5,848 nucleotides of DNA from contig JABHYP010000649.1 in NCBI GenBank assembly GCA_018656855.1, positions 1 through 5,848 of the forward strand, in the 5' to 3' direction. Made by a program: the position numbers and the translations under genes. The stretch's first letter is position 1; the number at the start of each line of letters is the position of its first letter. Positions 1-5,848 of the stretch are shown here, one piece after another. The stretch comes from Candidatus Latescibacterota bacterium. GTDB lineage: Bacteria > Latescibacterota > Latescibacteria > Latescibacterales > Latescibacteraceae. The notes under the pieces were generated by a model. The model did no database searches and was not told the DNA's origin. It saw nothing but the letters and a program-made list of their open reading frames with translations.

Positions 1-1
1 G

Positions 2-1279
2 TCTTTTACGAGACTCGGCTTTTCTAAAAGATTCCCCGGATATGCAGTTTACGTTATGATTCTTGGTGTACTTTGGTTGCTTGTATGGTCCCGTGGAGCT
101 GTCTATAAAAACAGTGAAACTATCTGGCGTGATACGCTTTCAAAAAATCCCACTTCATGGATTGCCCTCACCAACATAGGAGCACTCCTTATTGAACGGG
201 ACGACCTTGATGAGGCCTATGCCTTCAATAGTGAAGCACTGAAGCACAAACCTGATTTTGAAGAAGCTTACTATAACCTTGGTATAATTTTTGATCGGCG
301 CCACATGCTCGATAAAGCTATTGAGTACTACTCTGAAGCACTGCGTCTCAATCCTGGATTTTTCAAAGTCTACAATTCTCTTGCGGCCGCTCTTGAACGC
401 CAGGGGAAATATTATGAGGCGCTCAGAAATTATTCTGAAGCTTTGCGCATCAATCCCAATTTTGCGGAAGCACACAATGGCCTGGCAATAGTACTTGCTC
501 GCAGTGGAAAATTCGATGAAGCCCTCATGCACAATACGGAAGCACTGCGCCTTAAACCGGATTTCGCCCAGGCTCATAATAACATGGGAGCACTTTTACT
601 TGAACAGGGCAAACTCGACGAAGCGCTGGTACACTGTACCGAAGCTCTGCACCTTAAACCTGATTTTGTTGAAGCGTATTACAATCGTGGAAAGATTCAT
701 GAACACCGTGGGGAATTTGAGGATGCGCTCAGAAACTACAATGAAGCACTGCGCCTGAAGATGGATTTTGCCGAAGCATATTTCTCTATCGGAAATATCC
801 TTGGATATCAGAAAAGGCTCGATGAGGCTATTTCTCACTATGCTAAAGCTCTCTCCCTTATGCCGGAAAACCCGGACACACATAATAACATGGCCAGGAT
901 TTTCTATCAAAAAGGAAATATCGTCAAATCTATAGAACATTTTCGGGAAGCAGTGCGCCTTAATCCTGAACATCCGGATGCGCTCAATAATCTTGCATGG
1001 ATACTGGCAACAAATGAAAACCCGGAATTACGCGATGGATTAGAAGCTGTTCGGCTTGTACGAAAATTATGTGAGTTGACAGATTACAATAATCCTCTCC
1101 TGCTGGATACACTGGCTGCGGCCTTTGCAGAGGCAGGAAATTTCAAGGAGGCAGTTAAAACCGCTAAATCCGCACTGAACATAATCGAGATTTCAGGCCA
1201 ACAAGGTCTTTTCGAACCTATCGAAAAAAGGCTCCGACTCTATGAAAATAAACGTCCCTATCGTGAGACGCAGAAGTGA
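2..1279 (+). CDS. Membrane-anchored TPR repeat protein, C-terminal part (5' end outside window)
   Basis: The reading frame is open to the left edge: codons 2-55 encode more protein before the first ATG at 56, so that ATG is internal and the gene is 5'-truncated by the window. A hydrophobic stretch (about nt 41-91, including MILGVLWLLVW) looks like the last transmembrane helix of an upstream membrane domain. It is followed by a linker (YKNSETIWRDTLSKNP), then eight 34-residue TPR units with the W/Y/H-NLG...G..DEA...Y.EAL.L.P pattern. Two degenerate helical units follow (NNLAWILATN and LDTLAAAFAEAGNF), then a tail ending near PYRE. This layout is known from bacterial TMTC-like polytopic proteins, often annotated as membrane glycosyltransferases with TPRs, where TPRs serve protein binding. 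The catalytic part is not in the window, so enzyme activity is inference. The gene converges on fliW with no obvious shared function. TPR identity is secure; the family assignment is moderate. Confidence 0.85.
   Translation, partial: SFTRLGFSKRFPGYAVYVMILGVLWLLVWSRGAVYKNSETIWRDTLSKNPTSWIALTNIGALLIERDDLDEAYAFNSEALKHKPDFEEAYYNLGIIFDRRHMLDKAIEYYSEALRLNPGFFKVYNSLAAALERQGKYYEALRNYSEALRINPNFAEAHNGLAIVLARSGKFDEALMHNTEALRLKPDFAQAHNNMGALLLEQGKLDEALVHCTEALHLKPDFVEAYYNRGKIHEHRGEFEDALRNYNEALRLKMDFAEAYFSIGNILGYQKRLDEAISHYAKALSLMPENPDTHNNMARIFYQKGNIVKSIEHFREAVRLNPEHPDALNNLAWILATNENPELRDGLEAVRLVRKLCELTDYNNPLLLDTLAAAFAEAGNFKEAVKTAKSALNIIEISGQQGLFEPIEKRLRLYENKRPYRETQK
149..964 (+). repeat. Eight tandem TPR-coding units with exact 102-nt period
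   Basis: Counting residues from the ATG at 56, units begin at residues 32, 66, 100, 134, 168, 202, 236 and 270, with no insertions or deletions between them. Each begins with Pro except the seventh, which has Met (codon 761-763). Each ends in a form of EAL.L. The DNA is also similar between units: forms of GAAGCACTGCGCCT recur near 333, 539, 743 and 949, consistent with expansion by duplication. The units are diverged at many other positions, so the expansion is not very recent. Confidence 0.9.
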
Positions 1280-1298
1280 GTACAGTTATAATCTAAGG

Positions 1299-1751
1299 CT
1301 ATTTCTTAACCATCAGGGGGGATTTGGATGAATGTTTGTCATCCGGCAACACTATCTGCCTGGCAAGTTTTGAAGAGAGGTTTACGAATAATGGCCCCCG
1401 CAGATTCACTGTTGAGTTTTCCGGTTCTTCTGCAAGTGTTACAATTGAAAGCACGACAAGTTCCACAGGATCGCCAATGTCCAGTTCCTCAGAAGAAGAA
1501 AAATAATCCAGAGGAGAATAATCCTCAATAATTGAAATCGGATCAACTACAATAAAATCCGGGCCGCCTTCTACAACTGACAACATACTCTTAAATGGCT
1601 CGCAGTCCTTAATATCGAAAAAAACAAAATCCGTATACTCAGTAAAACCAAGGAGGCCTTCCGTGAAATGAATAATGTCTTTTTTGCTGATGTGTTTGAT
1701 ACCATGTTGGGTTTTGATGCAAATACTTTCTTTAATTCCGTTCTGTGCCAT
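1299..1751 (-). CDS. fliW: Flagellar assembly factor FliW (CsrA antagonist)
   Basis: FliW is a small cytoplasmic protein. In the established model it binds either flagellin or the translational repressor CsrA, so that flagellin export frees FliW to inhibit CsrA and allow flagellin translation. The 150-residue length is normal. Family landmarks visible are F29 and GLLGF (32-36), a PFKSMLSV segment followed by DFIVVDP (52-71), LSIVTL (101-106), STVNLRGPLFVN (113-124) and RQIVLPD (131-137). The ATG at 1751 is preceded by a strong ribosome binding site GGTGGAG eight bases upstream, which fixes the start. It is the last gene of the minus-strand flagellar run and stops 19 nt from the convergent TPR gene. 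The usual partner gene csrA is not adjacent on either side. A C6 run (1316-1321) lies within the last eight codons; slippage there would alter only the C-terminal tail. Confidence 0.93.
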   Translation of the reverse strand: MAQNGIKESICIKTQHGIKHISKKDIIHFTEGLLGFTEYTDFVFFDIKDCEPFKSMLSVVEGGPDFIVVDPISIIEDYSPLDYFSSSEELDIGDPVELVVLSIVTLAEEPENSTVNLRGPLFVNLSSKLARQIVLPDDKHSSKSPLMVKK

Positions 1752-1859
1752 AAAAGAATCTCCACCAATGTCAGTATTTTTTCAGAAAATCAATACAATT
1801 TTCATCTTGATATGAAACAAATTATTAACAAATTACAGGTTACAACCGGAATAAACCTT
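1752..1859 (-). other. 108-nt flgL-fliW intergenic region, AT-rich, function unclear
   Basis: This is the longest gap between the flagellar genes. It is AT-rich and holds the fliW Shine-Dalgarno site. It also has a weak inverted repeat, GAAAAT/ATTTTC, with arms at 1785-1790 and 1798-1803 around a 7-nt spacer. I see no CsrA-length ORF, no GC-rich hairpin with a T-tract, and no sigma-70 or sigma-28 promoter good enough to call. It could be an untranslated spacer or hold a weak promoter for fliW. Confidence 0.5.
1760..1766 (-). promoter_or_regulatory. Shine-Dalgarno site of fliW
   Basis: GGTGGAG on the minus strand, 8 nt before the ATG at 1751. It is the clearest ribosome binding site in the window and suggests that fliW is translated independently rather than by coupling to flgL, which ends 108 nt upstream. 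Confidence 0.7.
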
Positions 1860-2762
1860 TTACCTCAGAAAATCTATGAGTCTGGGCTGCATAAGCTTTG
1901 CACCCACCTGGAGCGATGCCTGGAGAGCCATCAGTTCCGTCTGATAATTAATAATAGCATCTCCAGCATCTACATCTTCGGTGTCTGAGAGAAATCCGGT
2001 GAAGTTTACTTCATTATTTATCGCCCTGGTTTCCGCCGCTTCCACTCGGTTTGTTCTTGCCCCGAGAACAGCAAGCGTATTTACAATTTTTTCCGAAACA
2101 TCATGAACAACATTCAGATCTTCTCTGAGAGAATCCGAATCGCCTGATTGAAGATCATCACGAATGTTTATTAAAACATCAAAAATATTATCACCTCTCT
2201 CAAAGAGGTCTTCACCATTAATGTTTGCCTTTACTGTAATCCCCTCCCCCATAACACTCATAATATCTCCGCCAGAACCATAAGTTTTTACTTCAGTTAT
2301 ATCCCCCTGAGCATTACGTGTTTCAGAGTAAGGCTTAATATTGTTATTTGTACCGCCAAAGACATAGATTGCCTCGCTCTTCGTGTTCGCCGCATTAAAA
2401 ACTTGCTCAAGAAGTTGATTTACTTCATTTGAGATGGAAAGCCTGTCGCTGGGACCGTAAGAATCTGAAGCTCCCTGAACTACCAATGCAGTTACCCGCT
2501 GGAACATATCTGAAAGCTGGGTTACAACTGTTTCAGTATTGAGTATCATATTTTTTATCCGCGACATGTTCCTCTGGTATTGCTTTATTTCATCAAGCCT
2601 TGTTCGTATTGCAAGTGCATTTATTGTATCCACCGGATTATCGGAAGGCTTGTTGATACTTTTATTTGTCAACACCTTCGTTTCAGCATTATATAACCGT
2701 TCAGAGATTAATGCAAGGTTTGATAGAAAATTTGTACGCAGAATTTTATCAGTTACTCTCAT
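1860..2762 (-). CDS. flgL: Flagellar hook-associated protein 3 (HAP3, hook-filament junction)
   Basis: FlgL is the second of the two junction proteins between hook and filament, exported through the flagellar type III apparatus. The 300 residues match the family's normal length. The flagellin-like N-terminal D0/D1 helices begin MRVTDKILRTNF and contain the hallmark NKPSDNP (37-43). The YVFGGTN motif is at 133-139, a central beta domain with INGEDLF at 181-187, then the C-terminal helices with LGARTNRVE (233-241) and the terminal QPRLIDFLR (292-300). It lacks the longer D2/D3 domains of flagellin itself, and its position after flgK separates it from a flagellin. The start ATG has GGTGG (2768-2772) five bases upstream. 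It follows flgK by 14 nt, consistent with one transcript. FlgN, encoded two genes upstream, is the expected chaperone. Confidence 0.95.
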   Translation of the reverse strand: MRVTDKILRTNFLSNLALISERLYNAETKVLTNKSINKPSDNPVDTINALAIRTRLDEIKQYQRNMSRIKNMILNTETVVTQLSDMFQRVTALVVQGASDSYGPSDRLSISNEVNQLLEQVFNAANTKSEAIYVFGGTNNNIKPYSETRNAQGDITEVKTYGSGGDIMSVMGEGITVKANINGEDLFERGDNIFDVLINIRDDLQSGDSDSLREDLNVVHDVSEKIVNTLAVLGARTNRVEAAETRAINNEVNFTGFLSDTEDVDAGDAIINYQTELMALQASLQVGAKLMQPRLIDFLR

Positions 2763-2776
2763 TTATACCACCATAT

Positions 2777-4171
2777 TTATGTCAAATTTACTATGCTTTC
2801 AAGGAGTTCGTCAACAACTGTAATAATCCGGGCAGCGGATTGGTATACTCGTTGGCTTGTAATCATATTTACTAATTCCTCGTCAATATTTACTCCTTTG
2901 ATGCTTTCACGTGCGCTGTCAACCTGAGCAATCAGAAGCTCCTCATTCATCCTGCTGGACTGGGCATGCCTCCCCATAACACCGATATTGACAATCATCG
3001 TATTATAGTATTCGCTGATAGTAAATCTTTGATCTACGACCTTTGCATGTCTTATATCATTTACCCTTAATGCATTACTATTATCGCCTATAGTCCCGTC
3101 ACCGGAAACCGCGATATTAGACACATCATCAATATCCGAAGAAATCGAAATATTGAAAGCTTTTTTATTCTGAGGATTAAAAAAGTTCAGATCAGAACTG
3201 CCACGCAATCCGTATCCGTAAGAATGTTCGTAATTTATCGAAGTTACAATAGATTCCGCAATCTTATCAAGTTCACTCATTATCTCTTTTATATTACCAT
3301 CCCTGAATTTTATAAGCGCACCCATTTTACCATGTTGAGGAGCATACTCGTTTCCCTCTTCATTAAGGATAATCGTTTTCCTCACGTTTAAAGCTTTATC
3401 AATACTCGTGACAGAAGAAAGTTTGCTGGAATAGTCTTGCTCCACAGCCACCTGTCCCCCTATTAGTACCGTGTACGTACCATTATCCTGTTCAACTGAT
3501 CTCACATTAACTATATCAGACAATTCATCAACAAGGTAATCACGTTTATCGCGCAGGTTGTTTGAAGAGGCATTCTGACTTTCAGCTAATCGTATTGATT
3601 CGTTTAAGTTGGCAATTTCTTCAGTAATTTCATTGATACGTTCGGGAATGTTGGATATTTCCGTATCAATATTCTCACGTATGGTCTGGAGCTGACTGTA
3701 TATATGGTGAAAACGATTTGTCAATTCTATACTATGTCCTCTCAAACTATGACGGGCCGCCATATTATAGGGATCATTTGCAACCTCCTGCCATCCATTG
3801 AAAAATTCATTAATGGCACTGCTTAGTCCCTGGTCCGACGGCTCACTAAAAAGGAGTTCCACTTGAAGCATAAGCTCTTCGGTTTTTTTAAAATCATTCA
3901 GATCCTGATTTTCTTTTCGATATATCTCATCGTAGAGCGCAAACCGTGCTCGACTGATTTCCTGGGGCAAAACACCGCCGCCTACATTTAGTAACTTTTT
4001 GGACCATATCCCTTGGCCTGAATCATTGGAAATAGTGCTGAGCAAAACCGACTGACGTGAATAGCCGGGGGTTTCGGCATTAGCAATATTATGTGATATT
4101 ATGTTAAGTACGGCAGCCTGCGTTTTGAGCGCATTACTGGCAATATTCATACCATAAGAAAGAGTACTCAT
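2777..4171 (-). CDS. flgK: Flagellar hook-associated protein 1 (HAP1, hook-filament junction)
   Basis: FlgK is the first junction protein assembled on the hook tip after its completion. The N-terminal rod/hook signature is clear: LNIISHNIANAETPGYSRQ at about 22-40. A long heptad-like helical region spans about 80-220 (including LRDKRDYLVDELSDIV at 206-221), and beta-rich sequence fills the middle. The C-terminal D0 helix has GVNIDEELVNMITSQRVYQS at 426-445 and ends VDELLESIVNLT. At 464 residues it is shorter than the enteric protein (about 547) but within the range of compact FlgK proteins; the missing part is probably in the variable outer domains, since both termini are intact. It starts 9 nt after the flgN stop with only a weak Shine-Dalgarno, so translation may be coupled to flgN. 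It is followed by flgL. Confidence 0.96.
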   Translation of the reverse strand: MSTLSYGMNIASNALKTQAAVLNIISHNIANAETPGYSRQSVLLSTISNDSGQGIWSKKLLNVGGGVLPQEISRARFALYDEIYRKENQDLNDFKKTEELMLQVELLFSEPSDQGLSSAINEFFNGWQEVANDPYNMAARHSLRGHSIELTNRFHHIYSQLQTIRENIDTEISNIPERINEITEEIANLNESIRLAESQNASSNNLRDKRDYLVDELSDIVNVRSVEQDNGTYTVLIGGQVAVEQDYSSKLSSVTSIDKALNVRKTIILNEEGNEYAPQHGKMGALIKFRDGNIKEIMSELDKIAESIVTSINYEHSYGYGLRGSSDLNFFNPQNKKAFNISISSDIDDVSNIAVSGDGTIGDNSNALRVNDIRHAKVVDQRFTISEYYNTMIVNIGVMGRHAQSSRMNEELLIAQVDSARESIKGVNIDEELVNMITSQRVYQSAARIITVVDELLESIVNLT

Positions 4172-4180
4172 TTATGACAC

Positions 4181-4711
4181 TCACATTCTTTCATCGATAC
4201 ATACACTTTCTGAAGTGCGCTCCGATTCGGCTTGAGGTGTGTAGCCGGTCTCCTTATTTTCTAACCGGTTAGCAGTATCTAGGATAACACGAATGTCGCT
4301 TTCCACAAGCATTATTGCCTGATTTATCAGTATGGCATTCGTTGCTCTTTTACGTTGTATGTCCTCATTTAATCGGGCTAGAATATGTCCGGATTCAATA
4401 AATTCCTTTTTAATGGGTCCCTCTGCTGACTCAGTAAGACTGGAAACGGTCAGAGTATCGGGATCCTGCTTGGTTTGCTCCGCAATTTTCATGAGAACAT
4501 CCACCCTGCTTCTTTCAAGACAGGCTATACTGGAAAGTACATCCCCCTGTCTCTCAAGAATATCAGCCAATGCATTCGTATCACATTCCACAAGACTCTT
4601 TTCTTCAAGTATTAAAAGTTCCAGAATGGTATTAAACGAACGAATTTCCCGCTTCAGAATGTCTGTGATTTCCAAAATACTTTTTTTCAATACCACTTGA
4701 TCCATCTCCAT
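4181..4711 (-). CDS. flgN: Flagellar export chaperone FlgN (for FlgK and FlgL)
   Basis: FlgN proteins are cytoplasmic helical chaperones that bind FlgK and FlgL and deliver them to the export gate. This 176-residue protein is almost wholly helical and charged. It has the family pattern: an N-terminal helix with LEEKSLVECD, a central LERSRVDVLMKIAEQ, and a later RATNAILINQAIMLVESDI helix. A hydrophilic, probably disordered tail follows from about residue 150. Sequence conservation in this family is low, so position directly before flgK-flgL is a major part of the assignment. The start is uncertain: ATG 4711 and an in-frame ATG at 4705 (third codon) are both possible, and an AAAGA at 4712-4716 is better spaced for the second. 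An A7 run (4681-4687, reverse strand) lies near the N terminus. No flgM gene precedes it, although flgM often does. Confidence 0.85.
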   Translation of the reverse strand: MEMDQVVLKKSILEITDILKREIRSFNTILELLILEEKSLVECDTNALADILERQGDVLSSIACLERSRVDVLMKIAEQTKQDPDTLTVSSLTESAEGPIKKEFIESGHILARLNEDIQRKRATNAILINQAIMLVESDIRVILDTANRLENKETGYTPQAESERTSESVCIDERM

Positions 4712-4723
4712 TCTTTATATATT

Positions 4724-4750
4724 ATATCGGCATTTTATTCAATTTTCTTA
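4724..4750 (-). promoter_or_regulatory. Putative sigma-28 (FliA) promoter for flgN-flgK-flgL
   Basis: The -10-like element GCCGATAT occupies 4724-4731 (7 of 8 matches to the known sigma-28 GCCGATAA). Eleven bases upstream lies TAAGAAAA (4743-4750), matching the first three bases of the TAAAGTTT -35 element. It lies in the 43-nt gap between flgJ and flgN, where late-class genes would start. The expected transcript start, around 4716-4718, leaves a very short leader, which favours the second flgN ATG (4705). The AT-rich surroundings make the -35 match weak evidence. Confidence 0.5.
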
Positions 4751-4754
4751 AAGT

Positions 4755-5159
4755 TTATTTAGCGTCAAGATTTACGTCTCCTGCCTTCTCTTCTTTGCCG
4801 GCCAGTTGCCGGTAGAGTGAATCCGACAGTCCGAGAATACTTCGCTCTGATAGAGTTTCCGCAAGAGCATTATCCATCATATCACCGTAAATTTCACCGA
4901 CCGAGCCTTTCCCGAACATTCCACCGTCCGATGTGGTAGAACGCATGATACTGAGTAACTGTCTGATGAAAATTGCCTCGAATCCCCGGGCAGCTTTGCG
5001 CAATTTCATCTTTCGGGCTTCAACCGAATTTCCGGGGTCGGTTTTTTCTACCGGTAATGCTTCTTTCTCTGGCTTCAGAGGCATGAATGATCGCTGCCTG
5101 TTCTGAATCTTTATCATGCGGGGCTCGGTGTTACCTATTGAATAAAATTCCATTGTCAT
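4755..5159 (-). CDS. flgJ: Rod-binding protein, FlgJ N-terminal domain only (no muramidase)
   Basis: This 134-residue protein carries the rod-binding domain seen at the N terminus of enteric FlgJ: LRKAARGFEAIFIRQLLSIM (53-72), a GGMFGKG segment (79-85), then YGDMMDNALAETLSERSILGLSDSLYRQL (91-119). It ends soon after, with no glucosaminidase/muramidase domain. Such single-domain proteins are common outside the gamma- and betaproteobacteria, where a separate enzyme is expected to open the peptidoglycan. The N-terminal ~50 residues are polar and unrecognised. The start may be the ATG at 5159 or the ATG at 5153 (MEFYS), which has a TGGA six bases before it. The start at 5159 is only 4 nt after the flgI stop, implying co-transcription and probably coupled translation. 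Confidence 0.9.
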   Translation of the reverse strand: MTMEFYSIGNTEPRMIKIQNRQRSFMPLKPEKEALPVEKTDPGNSVEARKMKLRKAARGFEAIFIRQLLSIMRSTTSDGGMFGKGSVGEIYGDMMDNALAETLSERSILGLSDSLYRQLAGKEEKAGDVNLDAK

Positions 5160-5163
5160 TCCA

Positions 5164-5848
5164 TTACATTATGTGCAATTCAGCACGAAGTGAACCGGAG
5201 CGTTTCAGCGCCTGGAATATAGAAATGAGATCACGCGGGGTAATCCCCAGTAAATTGAGAGCCTGTGCAATCTCATTAACATTTGCCGTTTCATTCAGAC
5301 TTACCATACGGTCACCCGCAGGCGCCTGTCCAGGGCCCGCCCCAGGTTGAGCAACAGCTGGCTGGCCAATTGAAAGTGAAAGATTACCATGAGTTATGGC
5401 TATAGCTCCGATACTTACATTCCCTCCGGTTATTATGGTACCAGTGCGCTCGTTGATAACAACCCGCGCCCGATTATCCGGTACAAAGGTAATAGACTCT
5501 ATTTCAGAAATGAATCTCACCATATCCCCGCGTGTTGAATAATCCTCGGGAACATTTAAGATAATGCTGCCTGCATCCTGAGCTATAGCCATGTCTATCC
5601 CGAAAGTTTCGTTAATCGCTGTGCTCAGGCGGGATGCAGAAGTAAAATCAGGATTTAATAATGTTACAAGCATGCTCCGTTCATCCATTCCAAGTGTAGG
5701 GATGTCTCTTTCCAGAATGCCGCCATTCGGTACAATTCCGCTGTTCTGTACATTGTTCACAACACCGCCGGCTCCTCCGAAATCCTTATTAGTACCACCC
5801 ACACTTAACGGCCCCTGGGCTTTTGCGTACTGACTCTTGATGCTATCA
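5164..5848 (-). CDS. flgI: Flagellar P-ring protein FlgI, C-terminal part (5' end outside window)
   Basis: FlgI is the periplasmic protein that polymerises into the P ring, the peptidoglycan-level bushing of the rod. The frame is open to the right edge, where it reads YAKAQGPLSVGG, the conserved family motif, so the first roughly 130-150 residues including the signal peptide are outside; a GTG at 5802 is internal, not a start. About 227 residues are present. Other landmarks are GIVPNGGILERDIP, a DNRARVVINERTGTIITGGNVSIGAIAITHGNLSLSI-type stretch near the middle-to-late part (family motif around VVINERTGTIV.G), and the C-terminal LLGITPRDLISIFQALK followed by GSLRAELHIM. Between the last two there is an atypical Pro/Gly/Ala-rich loop (QPAVAQPGAGPGQAPAGD, coded near 5305-5370). 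The stop lies 4 nt before flgJ. Confidence 0.95.
   Translation of the reverse strand, partial: DSIKSQYAKAQGPLSVGGTNKDFGGAGGVVNNVQNSGIVPNGGILERDIPTLGMDERSMLVTLLNPDFTSASRLSTAINETFGIDMAIAQDAGSIILNVPEDYSTRGDMVRFISEIESITFVPDNRARVVINERTGTIITGGNVSIGAIAITHGNLSLSIGQPAVAQPGAGPGQAPAGDRMVSLNETANVNEIAQALNLLGITPRDLISIFQALKRSGSLRAELHIM

Noticed and set aside
56..58. ATG at 56 as the true start of the TPR gene
   Set aside because: The frame is open upstream to the window edge, the ATG falls inside a transmembrane helix, and there is no ribosome binding site before it.
155..973. Two long minus-strand reading frames (155-577 and 596-973) opposite the TPR array
   Set aside because: Their products repeat with the same 34-residue period (CFR.V...FIE-like units), as expected for the antisense of a TPR array. 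They have no independent domain signature.
1316..1321. C6 tract near the 3' end of fliW as a phase-variation switch
   Set aside because: Six bases is short for slippage control, and a frameshift would change only the last few residues.
1745..1750. TGGCAC at the start of fliW as a sigma-54 -24 element
   Set aside because: It lies in the coding sequence and lacks the TTGC element at the required spacing.
1785..1803. Inverted repeat GAAAAT/ATTTTC in the flgL-fliW gap as terminator or operator
   Set aside because: A six-pair stem of almost only A-T pairs is too weak for a terminator and is expected by chance in AT-rich DNA.
1668..1988. 106-codon plus-strand reading frame spanning the flgL-fliW gap
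   Set aside because: It lies mostly antisense to the ends of two secure genes, has no clear ribosome binding site and its product is unrecognisable.
3085..3092. GGCGATAA on the minus strand inside flgK as a sigma-28 -10 element
   Set aside because: There is no TAAA-like -35 element at the right distance upstream (TTCCGGTG is found there), so it looks like a chance match.
4681..4687. A7 run near the start of flgN as a programmed frameshift or slippage site
   Set aside because: The main frame is intact through a full-length FlgN, and such runs are ordinary for Lys codons in AT-rich genes.

Overview
This window holds the tail of a flagellar operon on the minus strand, meeting the 3' end of a TPR-repeat membrane protein gene on the plus strand. 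The P-ring protein FlgI implies a diderm (outer-membrane) bacterium. The gene order flgI - single-domain flgJ - flgN - flgK - flgL - fliW resembles that of several diderm lineages outside the enterics (Desulfobacterota, Nitrospirota, Planctomycetota and related candidate phyla). The adjoining gene is of the polytopic-membrane-plus-TPR type common in the same lineages. Base composition looks moderately AT-rich. I cannot name a genus or firmly choose a phylum from the sequence alone.

Layout. Positions 2-1279 (+) are the C-terminal part of a gene that began before the window: the end of a transmembrane helix, eight exactly spaced 34-residue TPR units, two more degenerate helical units, and a C-terminal tail. 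After a 19-nt convergent gap, all remaining genes lie on the minus strand and read from the right edge leftwards: flgI (3' part, open at the right edge), flgJ (rod-binding domain only), flgN, flgK, flgL, fliW. Intergenic gaps in that order are 4, 43, 9, 14 and 108 nt. No stretch of 300 bases lacks a gene, and I see no RNA gene, mobile element, CRISPR array or convincing terminator.

How the genes work together. FlgI forms the P ring around the rod, and the FlgJ domain is expected to assist rod assembly in the periplasm. FlgN is the export chaperone for FlgK and FlgL, which form the hook-filament junction. FliW couples filament assembly to flagellin translation by antagonising CsrA. The 43-nt gap before flgN carries a good match to a sigma-28 (FliA) promoter, placed where a late-class promoter would start a flgN-flgK-flgL(-fliW) transcript separately from the earlier rod/ring genes.

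Two genes often found in this cluster, flgM between flgJ and flgN and csrA next to fliW, are absent here. Overall this is a recognisable, mostly ordinary flagellar locus. The points worth a second look are the putative sigma-28 promoter, the missing regulators, the very regular TPR array and an unusual Pro/Gly/Ala-rich loop in FlgI. I found no evidence of a new biological system.
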